DNA of 19,817 nucleotides from Methanocalculus sp. (GTDB taxonomy: Archaea; Halobacteriota; Methanomicrobia; Methanomicrobiales; Methanocorpusculaceae). The translations under genes and the position numbers were made by a program. How positions within the stretch are numbered: the stretch's first letter is position 1; the number at the start of each line of letters is the position of its first letter. Below are positions 7,597 through 14,455 of the stretch, piece after piece. The notes beneath the pieces were generated by a model. The model saw nothing but the letters and a program-made list of their open reading frames with translations, had not been told where the DNA came from and ran no database searches. The DNA lies in the NCBI RefSeq assembly GCF_030651615.1, contig NZ_JAUSCG010000102.1, forward strand, positions 1 to 19,817. The letters are read 5' to 3'.

Positions 7597-8265
7597 CTAT
7601 AGCTTTGATACCAGATCCCGGAGCACAGCCTCCGGATCTTCTGCCTTCACAACACTTGATGCCAGCAACACCCCGGCACACCCGAGATCAACTGCGATTT
7701 TGACGCATTCACCAGACTGGATACCGGCACCCGCAAGCACTTTTACCGAACCATTCAGGTGCAGGGCTGCCTTCACCGATCCGGCGATGATCTCCGGATC
7801 GGCTTTTGCAACAGAGATACCTGATCCGATCAGTTCAGGCGGCTCGATAGCAACATAATCTGGTCCAAGTGCCGCCCCGGCAGCAGTGGTTGCGACATTG
7901 TTTGTGCAGATAACAGAGAGCAGATCTTCTGTCCTTGCGGCACGAAGAGACGCTTCAATCTCAGCGAGTGTCAGGCGCCTTTCAGAGTGATTAATGAGAG
8001 TTCCGGCAACTCCCTCCATCTTCATCATAAATGCAGGTATATGGCCGGTATGTGCCCCTGCTCCGATGCCATCAATATGCTGGGCAAAGACAGGTATCGT
8101 ATAGTGTTTTGCCATCTTTCGAAGCTCGGTATAGGTGGGAGCTATACCGATGGTAATACCGGTATCTTCCATAACCGACTGTGCAGCCCTGGCAATCCGA
8201 TCAGCACCATACCCGACTCCTTCCCTGTATGTCTTGAAGTTGATGAGAATGAAAGGAGAGGACAT
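7597..8265 (-). CDS. tpiA: Triosephosphate isomerase, archaeal type
   Basis: Interconverts glyceraldehyde-3-phosphate and dihydroxyacetone phosphate in gluconeogenesis and glycolysis. The 222-residue length is that of the short archaeal enzymes. Catalytic residues are in place: K11 (LINFKTY), H93 (INHSERR) and E141 (VAIEPPELIG), plus the phosphate-binding VLAGAGIQSGE and GVLLASSVVKA near the end. ATG 8265 is preferred over GTG 8271, which overlaps the mbf1 stop, because GAGG in the mbf1 tail is about eight bases from the ATG and only two from the GTG. It sits directly downstream of mbf1 and is almost certainly cotranscribed with it. Confidence 0.96.
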   Translation of the reverse strand: MSSPFILINFKTYREGVGYGADRIARAAQSVMEDTGITIGIAPTYTELRKMAKHYTIPVFAQHIDGIGAGAHTGHIPAFMMKMEGVAGTLINHSERRLTLAEIEASLRAARTEDLLSVICTNNVATTAAGAALGPDYVAIEPPELIGSGISVAKADPEIIAGSVKAALHLNGSVKVLAGAGIQSGECVKIAVDLGCAGVLLASSVVKAEDPEAVLRDLVSKL

Positions 8266-8267
8266 GA

Positions 8268-8771
8268 TCACTTCCTCTTCACCAGGATGACATCTCCAAG
8301 TGTTGTCTCTGTCTTTCCTGCCTTCGTCAGATCATCCTGATTGCCATCAGATTCGACCAGACTTATTTCAAGTGCAGCTTCAATCTTCTTTCTGACAGAG
8401 TCTTCCGGGATCAGGTCGCCGTTCTCGATCTTTCTTATGAGATGTTCCTTCTCTTTCAATTCAAGGGCAAGATCCTTCATTGTCATCCCTTTTGCAAGAC
8501 GCGCCTCACGAATCCTGTCAGCATAGTCTTCAACGATATCATCTCCTATGAAATCGAAGACATCGCGCTTTCTTCGGACTGGTGGCGCGGCCGTACGGAC
8601 TCCGGATCCCGTCCGTCCAGAAACTGTTCTCGGCCCGGACTGGACCACAACCTCCGTACCAAGTCGTGCGCACCGGTCGCACACCTTCATCGGTGTTGAT
8701 CCCTCAATTCGTACGGTCTTTGATAGCCCTTTGATGAGCTGTCCACAAGCTTCGCATTGTTCAGATTGCAT
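8268..8771 (-). CDS. mbf1: Multiprotein bridging factor 1 homologue (aMBF1)
   Basis: Archaeal MBF1 is a conserved zinc-ribbon/HTH protein linked to the small ribosomal subunit and translation; the eukaryotic protein is a transcription coactivator that also helps prevent frameshifting on collided ribosomes. The 167-residue protein has a zinc ribbon (C6, C9, C31, C34), a basic Gly/Arg-rich linker, and an XRE-type HTH (about 82-137, DRIREARLAKGMTMKDLALE). ATG 8771 is chosen because the zinc ribbon begins at once; the open frame reaches a TTG at 8786 that adds only five residues. It is divergent from PAN1 and is followed by tpiA. Given the translation-rescue genes elsewhere in the window, a ribosome-linked role is attractive, but that is inference. 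Confidence 0.93.
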   Translation of the reverse strand: MQSEQCEACGQLIKGLSKTVRIEGSTPMKVCDRCARLGTEVVVQSGPRTVSGRTGSGVRTAAPPVRRKRDVFDFIGDDIVEDYADRIREARLAKGMTMKDLALELKEKEHLIRKIENGDLIPEDSVRKKIEAALEISLVESDGNQDDLTKAGKTETTLGDVILVKRK

Positions 8772-8825
8772 AATTATCCCAAACAACTTTATAACTTTTT
8801 TTCCTATATATGTATTTGAAGAGTT
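8772..8825. promoter_or_regulatory. Face-to-face mbf1 / PAN1 promoter
   Basis: A 54-bp region between two divergent starts. TTTATAAC (8788-8795) is a plus-strand TATA box about 35 bases before PAN1 ATG 8826. TATATAT (8805-8811) is a TATA box about 37 bases from mbf1 ATG 8771 on the minus strand. Each predicts a leader of about 10 bases. The boxes are only about 16 bp apart centre to centre, and each pre-initiation complex would cover the other's box, so the two promoters may compete. Confidence 0.6.
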
Positions 8826-10070
8826 ATGGCAGACAAATCTCGCACACCTGAGAATCCCCAGGCATCGGAGGATACATATAGGGTGATACTTGAACGGCTA
8901 TCAGAGCTTGAAAGCCGAAACCAGGAGTTGCGAGAAGAACTTCGCCAGTCAAAGACCGATAAACAGTACCTTGAGACCCAGAAAGTTCGCTATGAGCGTG
9001 AAGTGAGAAAGCTTCGATCCGAGATCGAACAGATGCGAAGTCCACCGCTCATCGTAGGAACCATAATCGATGTAATTGACAGCAGCCGAGTCGTCGTCAG
9101 GAGCAGCGCTGGTCCGAAGTTCCTTGTACGAACCTCCCAATTCATCAATGTCGACGAACTGAAACCGGGGGTCCGATGCACAATGAACCAACAGACCCTT
9201 GCGATAGTCGAGGTTCTTCCATCGAGTTACGACGCACAGGTATACGGCATGGAAATGGAAACCCGCCCGACTGAGACGTATAAGGATATCGGGGGACTCT
9301 CCCAACAGATCATAGAACTGCGGGAATCGATTGAACTTCCACTGAAAAAACCTCATCTCTTCGAAAAGGTAGGTATCTTCCCACCAAAAGGGATACTCCT
9401 TCACGGACCGCCAGGAACCGGAAAGACACTTCTCGCACGCGCAGTTGCTCATGAGACAGAGGCAACATTTCTCAGAGTCGTTGGGTCAGAGCTTGTTCAG
9501 AAGTATATCGGGGAAGGGGCGCGCCTCGTCCGCGAGCTTTTTGAAAGTGCGAAGAAGAATGCCCCATCAATCATTTTCATCGATGAGATTGACGCAATTG
9601 GGGCTTCCAGAGGTCAGGAAACCTCATCCGGAGACCGTGAGGTCCATAGAACCTTAATGCAACTCCTTGCAGGAATGGATGGGTTTGAACGCCGTGGGGA
9701 TGTGAAGATCATCGGCGCCACAAACAGGATAGATATCCTTGACATGGCACTCCTCCGACCAGGCAGATTTGATCGGATCATTGAGATTCCGCTCCCTGAT
9801 ATCGAAGGGAGGTTGTCGATTCTGAAGATCCACACAAAAAGAATCACCCTTGCAGATGATGTCAACCTCCTTGAAATTGCATCTGTCACCACCGGGAAGA
9901 ATGGTGCTGATCTCTCTGCCATCTGCATGGAGGCGGGGATGTTTGCCATACGCGAAGAGCGATCAGCAGTAACTCAGAGTGACTTTTTAAAAGCAAAACA
10001 GAAGGTCTTCTCTGACTTTGAAAGAAACAGGGTTGCTTCATCATCAGGCATCGGAACAATGTTCGCCTGA
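8826..10070 (+). CDS. pan: Proteasome-activating nucleotidase, paralogue 1 (PAN1)
   Basis: An AAA+ ATPase that unfolds proteins and feeds them to the 20S proteasome. The 414 residues show, in order: an N-terminal coiled coil (about 20-72), an OB domain (about 74-135), and the ATPase with Walker A GPPGTGKT (194-201), pore loop Y227-I228-G229, Walker B FIDEID (251-256), sensor N300 and arginine fingers R311 and R314 (LLRPGRFDR). The C-terminus is M-F-A. The hydrophobic-Tyr-X docking motif of PAN is thus present in altered form, with Phe in place of Tyr. It has its own promoter facing mbf1. Its last 27 bases overlap the opposite-strand unknown gene. Confidence 0.96.
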   Translation: MADKSRTPENPQASEDTYRVILERLSELESRNQELREELRQSKTDKQYLETQKVRYEREVRKLRSEIEQMRSPPLIVGTIIDVIDSSRVVVRSSAGPKFLVRTSQFINVDELKPGVRCTMNQQTLAIVEVLPSSYDAQVYGMEMETRPTETYKDIGGLSQQIIELRESIELPLKKPHLFEKVGIFPPKGILLHGPPGTGKTLLARAVAHETEATFLRVVGSELVQKYIGEGARLVRELFESAKKNAPSIIFIDEIDAIGASRGQETSSGDREVHRTLMQLLAGMDGFERRGDVKIIGATNRIDILDMALLRPGRFDRIIEIPLPDIEGRLSILKIHTKRITLADDVNLLEIASVTTGKNGADLSAICMEAGMFAIREERSAVTQSDFLKAKQKVFSDFERNRVASSSGIGTMFA

Positions 10071-10460
10071 TATAATTCCTTTCGTATCTCCTTCTTCTTC
10101 CAAGCAGAGTACTGATCGGTTATTGATTGCATCATCAAAACCAACGGCGCATGTATAGTGATAGCACCAATCTTCTCCGGGATAGGGGAGATGCCGATCA
10201 TAAATCTCATGAGCCAGTTTATGAGAGATCAGTATGCCGTCTCGTGTCTGAAAGAGGAGATCTGTCGTATACCTCCGGATATACCAGCGAAGCTCAGATG
10301 TCAGAGAGAGACCGGAACCAAGAGTTGCTACCGGAACCTCAACGCCTCCACCTGCCCGGCGATGAGGAGCATAAAAGCGGAGGATTAATCTGCTGGTCTC
10401 AGACTGTAAAAAAGTACGGTAGAGGTCAATTCCGGGTTTTGGAATAAATATGACCATCAT
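10044..10460 (-). CDS. Unrecognised 138-residue protein downstream of PAN2
   Basis: I do not recognise a family. The frame is open across the whole 400-bp space between the two PAN genes and begins with tandem ATG codons (10460, 10457), 16 bases after the PAN2 stop, so it looks like the second gene of a PAN2 transcript. The protein looks natural: it opens MMVIFIPKPGIDLYRTFLQS, has a mixed centre (RLILRFYAPHRRAGGGVEVP, SELRWYIRRYTTDLLF) and a segment rich in His, Tyr and Trp (GEDWCYHYTCAVGFDD), with acidic residues near the end. There is no signal peptide or membrane helix. It overlaps the PAN1 3' end by 27 bases on the opposite strand. The plus-strand frames across the same region look random. 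Existence is likely but not certain; function is unknown. Confidence 0.55.
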   Translation of the reverse strand: MMVIFIPKPGIDLYRTFLQSETSRLILRFYAPHRRAGGGVEVPVATLGSGLSLTSELRWYIRRYTTDLLFQTRDGILISHKLAHEIYDRHLPYPGEDWCYHYTCAVGFDDAINNRSVLCLEEEGDTKGIISGEHCSDA

Positions 10461-10476
10461 AACCGTAGATAAAGTC

Positions 10477-11658
10477 TTACAGATACATCCGGCTATCCGG
10501 CTCAGGTTTTTCATGCCGGACTTTTCGAAGAGCGGTTGTAAAGTGGTTCTGATCAACTGAATCGGCACTCTCACGAACTGCTATCATCCCGGCCTCTCGG
10601 CAGATTGCCTCAAGCTCTGCTCCAGTCGCTCCGTCTGTTCCTGTTGCAATCTCATTCAGATCAACAGTGGAGAGGGCGAGGTTTTTTGCATGGATCTTCA
10701 GGATCTCTAAACGTGACTTGACATCAGGATAGGGGATCTCGATCATGCGGTCAAACCTGCCTGGTCGGAGGAGGGCAGGGTCAAGCATATCAGGGCGGTT
10801 TGTTGCTGCCATGATCCTGATCTCACCACGGTTGTCAAATCCGTCCATCTCGGCAAGAAGCTGCATGAGAGTTCGCTGGACCTCGGCTGAACCAGAGGTG
10901 CCATCATGGGTTCTGGTACTTCCGACAGCATCGATCTCGTCGATGAAGACGATTGAAGGTGCCTTCTCTCGTGCTAACTGGAAGAGTTCACGAACAAGCT
11001 GGGCACCCTCTCCAATGAACTTATGTACAAGCTCACTTCCTGACATCCTGATGAATGTGGCGTTTGCATTATGTGCTATAGCTTTCGCGATAAGGGTTTT
11101 ACCGGTTCCGGGAGGGCCATAGAGGAGGATCCCCTTTGGCGGCTCAACACCAAGGCGTCTGAATACCTCAGGACGGGTGAGCGGGTACTCAACAGCTTCT
11201 CTGACCTCCTCGATCTCGTTTGTCAGACCGCCTATCTGATCGAAGGTCTGTGAGGGGGAGGTATCCAGCTCCATCACCCGGACACGCGAGTCAAATGTTG
11301 TTCCAACGACTTTAACGATAGAGAGCGCATTGTTGACGGCCACCTTTGATCCGGTCTTCAGAAGAGGATAGATATCATCACCTGCATGGGTGATATATTC
11401 CTGATTATTCCCCTGCTGACGAAGGTATACCTCACCATGTGCCATCTTCTCGATGACGACCGCAACAAAGAGCGGGAGACGTTTTAACTGAGCATTCTCC
11501 CGTTTTAACTGGGCATTCTCCTCCCGGAGTTTCACCACATCTCTCTGTTGGGCCTCAACCAACTCGCGGAGCTCGATCATCGATTCATAAAGCTCTTTGA
11601 GCTGCTGGGACTGGATTGTTGAATCACTTCCGGCGTTTTTGATGAGGGTTTCGTCCAT
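10477..11658 (-). CDS. pan: Proteasome-activating nucleotidase, paralogue 2 (PAN2)
   Basis: A second PAN in the same window: 393 residues with an N-terminal coiled coil (about 15-60), an OB domain (about 62-130) and an AAA+ module with Walker A GPPGTGKT (181-188), pore loop F214-I215-G216, Walker B FIDEID (238-243), ATNRPD and LLRPGRFDR. The C-terminus is M-Y-L, a standard hydrophobic-Tyr-X motif for docking into the 20S alpha ring. Compared with PAN1 it has Phe rather than Tyr in the pore loop, a shorter N-terminus, and a perfect tandem heptad ENAQLKR (47-53, 54-60) in the coiled coil. It is divergent from the DUF126 gene and probably cotranscribed with the unknown gene downstream. Confidence 0.96.
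   Translation of the reverse strand: MDETLIKNAGSDSTIQSQQLKELYESMIELRELVEAQQRDVVKLREENAQLKRENAQLKRLPLFVAVVIEKMAHGEVYLRQQGNNQEYITHAGDDIYPLLKTGSKVAVNNALSIVKVVGTTFDSRVRVMELDTSPSQTFDQIGGLTNEIEEVREAVEYPLTRPEVFRRLGVEPPKGILLYGPPGTGKTLIAKAIAHNANATFIRMSGSELVHKFIGEGAQLVRELFQLAREKAPSIVFIDEIDAVGSTRTHDGTSGSAEVQRTLMQLLAEMDGFDNRGEIRIMAATNRPDMLDPALLRPGRFDRMIEIPYPDVKSRLEILKIHAKNLALSTVDLNEIATGTDGATGAELEAICREAGMIAVRESADSVDQNHFTTALRKVRHEKPEPDSRMYL
11480..11521 (-). repeat. Tandem 21-bp duplication in the PAN2 coiled coil
   Basis: Two adjacent copies (11480-11500 and 11501-11521) differ at one base and encode ENAQLKR twice. It lengthens the coiled coil by exactly one heptad while keeping frame and register, so it looks like a recent in-frame duplication. 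Confidence 0.85.
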
Positions 11659-11702
11659 GTCTATAATATACTATATCCTCTCACCACTTATTAGGTAGTA
11701 TT
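11659..11702. promoter_or_regulatory. Divergent promoter, PAN2 and DUF126 gene
   Basis: A 44-bp A/T-rich gap. TAATATACT (about 11664-11672) is centred about 36 bases before GTG 11703, and AGGT at 11693-11696 could serve as a weak ribosome binding site for that GTG. The minus-strand candidates for PAN2 (CTAATAAG around 11686-11693) are weak. Confidence 0.35.
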
Positions 11703-12113
11703 GTGATAATCAAAGGAAGATCCATCGCCAAAGGAAAGGCTAGCGGAGAATTGATCATATCGGAAGCACCGATATCATTCCTCTCAGGTGTCGATCCGAA
11801 TAATGGTATAGTCATAGAAAAAGGTCACCCACTTGAAGGGATCTGTATCAGAGATATGGTCCTTGCATTCCCCTATGGAAAAGGCTCAACAGTCGGATCG
11901 TATGTCATATATGCGCTCAAAAAGAATGGTTTTGCTCCTGCTGCCCTTATTAACACCGAAGCGGAAGCGATCATTGCCGTCGGGGCGATCATCTCAGGGA
12001 TTCCAATGATCGACAGGCTGGAAGAGGGTTTCTCCTCTCTGAAGGATGGCACATATGTGACCATCGATGGTGATGCCGGAGAACTCATCTGTGAAGAGCC
12101 GGTAGATCGATAA
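11703..12113 (+). CDS. Phosphomevalonate dehydratase small subunit (DUF126, aconitase X type)
   Basis: In archaea the aconitase X pair DUF521 (large) plus DUF126 (small) dehydrates 5-phosphomevalonate to trans-anhydromevalonate phosphate in the modified mevalonate pathway that supplies isoprenoid lipids. The 136-residue protein carries the family's SGVDPNNGIVIEKGHPLEG (28-46) and PYGKGSTVGSYVIYAL (57-72, with S62 in the conserved GKGST loop), and the later EAIIAVGAIISGIPMIDRL. It starts at GTG 11703 with a weak AGGT six bases ahead. The large [Fe-S]-binding subunit is not adjacent and not in this window, so the pair is split in this genome or lies elsewhere. The stop abuts the radical SAM start (TAAATG). 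Confidence 0.9.
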   Translation: MIIKGRSIAKGKASGELIISEAPISFLSGVDPNNGIVIEKGHPLEGICIRDMVLAFPYGKGSTVGSYVIYALKKNGFAPAALINTEAEAIIAVGAIISGIPMIDRLEEGFSSLKDGTYVTIDGDAGELICEEPVDR

Positions 12114-13238
12114 ATGAAGGTTGTCTGGCGGGATATCAAAGCGGCGCGGAATAGTTATGCGGTTCTGTATGCCGCATGCAGACAGGCAGGATATACACTC
12201 ATCTCTTCGGACCATCCGAAAGGCGAGGTCACCTGTTATAGTGTAAACAGCATCAATGAACCTCACTATCGATCCGAGATCAGAGATGCAGAAGGGATTA
12301 CTATCGTAGGCGGACCACACGCCTCTGCCTCCCCTCTTGAGGTTGCAGAGTATGCCGACTATGTAATCATCGGGGAAGGAGAGAAGACTCTCCCAAGGCT
12401 TCTTGACGCGATTATGACAGGATCAACTGCGCCGGTTCCGGGTGTTGCAACAAAGGACGGGATCACACAACCTGATCATACCGTTCTCCTTGACGCGTAC
12501 CCCTGCTTCCTTGAAATAAAGGGATTTCTTGAGATCTCACGCGGATGCCCGCATGCCTGTGCATACTGCCAGACACCACGGATCTTTGGACATCGGATGC
12601 GACACCGGAGCATTGATGCAATTGCAGCATCAGCAGCACGTGTCTCTGACGCACGTTTTGTCACTCCAAATGCTCTTGCCTATGGATCAGACGGAAGAAC
12701 TCCAAGACTTGATCGTGTCGAGAGATTATTTCAGCGCCTTGCAGAGAATCGGATCTGGTTTGGCACCTTCCCATCTGAGGTCCGACCAGAATGGATATCG
12801 GATGAGGCGCTTGAACTAATCCGTTGCTATACCGCAGGCAGGAAGATCCATTTCGGTGCGCAATCCGGGAGTGATACGATCCTTTCCAGGATTAATCGCG
12901 GTCATACGAGAGGAGATGCACTCAATGCACTGGATCTCTGTAGATCCCATGGATTTACCCCGATCGTCGACATCATCGTCGGATTCCCCGGAGAGACAGG
13001 AGAAGACCTTGAGATGACGATGGATCTTGTTCGATCGATCATCCGGTATGGGAAGGTGCATGTCCATTATTTTATGCCTCTTCCTGGCACCCCTCTTGCC
13101 AAGGCAGAACCAACACCCCTCCCGCAGGATATCGAAAGGCTCTTTGGATCGCTTGCCCTCTCCGGCCGACTCACCGGATACTGGATAGAACCAAGACGAA
13201 GGTTTTTGAATCTATCAGGAGATAATGAAGTGATATGA
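12114..13238 (+). CDS. B12-binding-like / radical SAM protein, MJ_1487 type
   Basis: A 374-residue radical SAM protein. The N-terminal third resembles a cobalamin-binding Rossmann domain as in methylthiotransferases and BchE-like enzymes (ITIVGGPHASASPLEVAEYA, YVIIGEGEKTLPRLLDAI), but I see no D-x-H-x-x-G cobalamin motif. The cluster motif is C145, C149, C152 (RGCPHACAYC). Later elements fit the barrel: KIHFGAQSGSDTILSRINRG and PIVDIIVGFPGETGEDL. There is no TRAM domain at the end, unlike MiaB/MtaB. The substrate is unknown. It is not obviously RaSEA, the archaeosine partner. It is coupled to the DUF126 gene (TAAATG) and to the phosphoesterase (ATGATGA overlap). Confidence 0.85.
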   Translation: MKVVWRDIKAARNSYAVLYAACRQAGYTLISSDHPKGEVTCYSVNSINEPHYRSEIRDAEGITIVGGPHASASPLEVAEYADYVIIGEGEKTLPRLLDAIMTGSTAPVPGVATKDGITQPDHTVLLDAYPCFLEIKGFLEISRGCPHACAYCQTPRIFGHRMRHRSIDAIAASAARVSDARFVTPNALAYGSDGRTPRLDRVERLFQRLAENRIWFGTFPSEVRPEWISDEALELIRCYTAGRKIHFGAQSGSDTILSRINRGHTRGDALNALDLCRSHGFTPIVDIIVGFPGETGEDLEMTMDLVRSIIRYGKVHVHYFMPLPGTPLAKAEPTPLPQDIERLFGSLALSGRLTGYWIEPRRRFLNLSGDNEVI

Positions 13239-13906
13239 TGAATGCATTGCTCTTAGCCGATCTCCACGGCACGTACGACCATATCGATGCACTCCTCGCC
13301 ACAACTGATCCGGACTGCCTCTTTATAGCCGGAGATATCACCCAATTTGGACCTGTAGAAGATATCTCAGCATTTATTGAGAGACTTGACCTTCCGGTAC
13401 TGGCGGTTCCCGGTAACTGTGATCCCCGTGAATCCCTCTCCTGCCTTGACAATTCAGGGGCGGTGTGCCTGCATGGTTCATCGATCACCTTTGGAAAGAC
13501 GACCATCTCAGGTATAGGAGGATCAAACCCGACTCCTTTCAATACCGCATTTGAGTGTTCGGAAGAGGAGATCGAAAAGATCATGGATGATATGATCCAG
13601 AAGATGGAGAGGAACCAGACGAACATACTAATCTCACATTCACCACCATTTGGCCTCCTCGACGAAGTGGCACCGGATGTTCATGTCGGATCAACAAGCA
13701 TCAGAAAGCACCTGAAAGCCTTTGATATCGTCTGTTGTGCGCATATTCATGAACAGAGAGGGATTCTGAAGGAGGGGGATACATGGGTTGTCAATCCCGG
13801 CCCGGCTTCTGAGGGATACGGGGCACTCATTCGTATCGGAGATGAGAGTGGTGAGATAAGGATTGATCTCATCTCTGTTTCAGAAGAAGAAGTTCAAGAT
13901 AACTGA
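13235..13906 (+). CDS. Calcineurin-like metallophosphoesterase
   Basis: A 223-residue phosphoesterase with the complete two-metal site: D9 and H11 (ADLHG), D34 (GDIT), N61 and D63 (GNCD, with Cys in place of the commoner His), H135 (SHSPP), and H170 and H172 (HIHEQ). The substrate cannot be told from sequence; relatives act on phosphodiesters or nucleotides. Two adjacent ATGs (13235, 13238) overlap the radical SAM stop; GGAG lies at 13218-13221. The last 38 bases overlap the convergent CYTH gene. The fixed spacing with the radical SAM gene suggests linked expression, not necessarily linked function. Confidence 0.88.
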   Translation: MMNALLLADLHGTYDHIDALLATTDPDCLFIAGDITQFGPVEDISAFIERLDLPVLAVPGNCDPRESLSCLDNSGAVCLHGSSITFGKTTISGIGGSNPTPFNTAFECSEEEIEKIMDDMIQKMERNQTNILISHSPPFGLLDEVAPDVHVGSTSIRKHLKAFDIVCCAHIHEQRGILKEGDTWVVNPGPASEGYGALIRIGDESGEIRIDLISVSEEEVQDN

Positions 13907-14399
13907 GGGTGAGCCTCTCTCCCTCAATTCCATACTCTTCTGCTATCCTCTCGATCTCTCTCTCCGCCTCCTGCTGTGAGAGTTCACCAGCTGCTTCGAT
14001 CTCGGCAAACGTACCAAGCCCTTCCACCTGATCAAGGGTTACTGTCGCCCTTCCAACACGGTATGATTCACGAAACTTTTGAACTGCTGCAGTCTTTTTA
14101 AAACCAATCTTCTCAAGGATCGCATCCATCGTCTCTATGGATTCGACCCGAATATTCAACTCCTCACGCGCTTTATATGAACCTGAGCCGATCTTCGCTC
14201 CCTTATACGTAAGGAGGGCGCAATCATCTGCCCTTCTGAGGCGGAGAGCCTCATCAGTTTTAGAAAAATCTCTCATCGGGCTGTTATAGTACGCATCATA
14301 TTCAGTACCTTCACAAAGGAGAGATGCACCTTTTGCGAGGATACGATCCCGGATTGGTCGTAGATCTGCAACTTTAACTTTTATCTCGATCTCAAGCAT
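13869..14399 (-). CDS. cyaB: CYTH-domain protein (class IV adenylate cyclase/ThTPase-like)
   Basis: A 176-residue CYTH protein. The triphosphate-tunnel motif ExExK is at 3-7 (EIEIK), followed by LRLRR, LLTYKG, the basic strand FRESYRVG and the acidic strand TLDQVEGLGTFAEIEA that complete the eight-stranded tunnel. Family members hydrolyse or cyclise triphosphates (ATP to cAMP, thiamine triphosphate, tripolyphosphate); in archaea the true substrate is mostly unproven, so the cyaB symbol reflects family naming only. The ATG at 14399 is good because the motif begins immediately. It diverges from the FKBP gene and its 3' end overlaps the phosphoesterase by 38 bases. Confidence 0.9.
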   Translation of the reverse strand: MLEIEIKVKVADLRPIRDRILAKGASLLCEGTEYDAYYNSPMRDFSKTDEALRLRRADDCALLTYKGAKIGSGSYKAREELNIRVESIETMDAILEKIGFKKTAAVQKFRESYRVGRATVTLDQVEGLGTFAEIEAAGELSQQEAEREIERIAEEYGIEGERLTLSYLELLLLKQR

Positions 14400-14455
14400 T
14401 GGAAACCACTTCTTTAAGTATTATTCAGGACGAGTTATTAAGACAAGGTATCGTT
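14400..14455. promoter_or_regulatory. Divergent promoter, CYTH and FKBP genes
   Basis: A 56-bp gap. TAAGTATTA (14415-14423) is a plus-strand TATA-like box about 37 bases before FKBP ATG 14456, and AAGGT (14445-14449) is a ribosome binding site six bases from that ATG. CTTAATAA on the minus strand (14442-14435) lies about 39 bases before the CYTH start. Confidence 0.4.

Noticed and set aside
10127..10447. Plus-strand open frame between the PAN genes
   Set aside because: Its translation is low-complexity and basic/polar without hydrophobic-core patterning, and there is no promoter; the minus-strand frame is better formed and follows PAN2 closely.
12114..13238. Radical SAM protein as RaSEA, the archaeosine partner of ArcS
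   Set aside because: Its N-terminal B12-like region and barrel resemble the MJ_1487 type, and it is not near tgtA-arcS; nothing in the sequence supports RaSEA.
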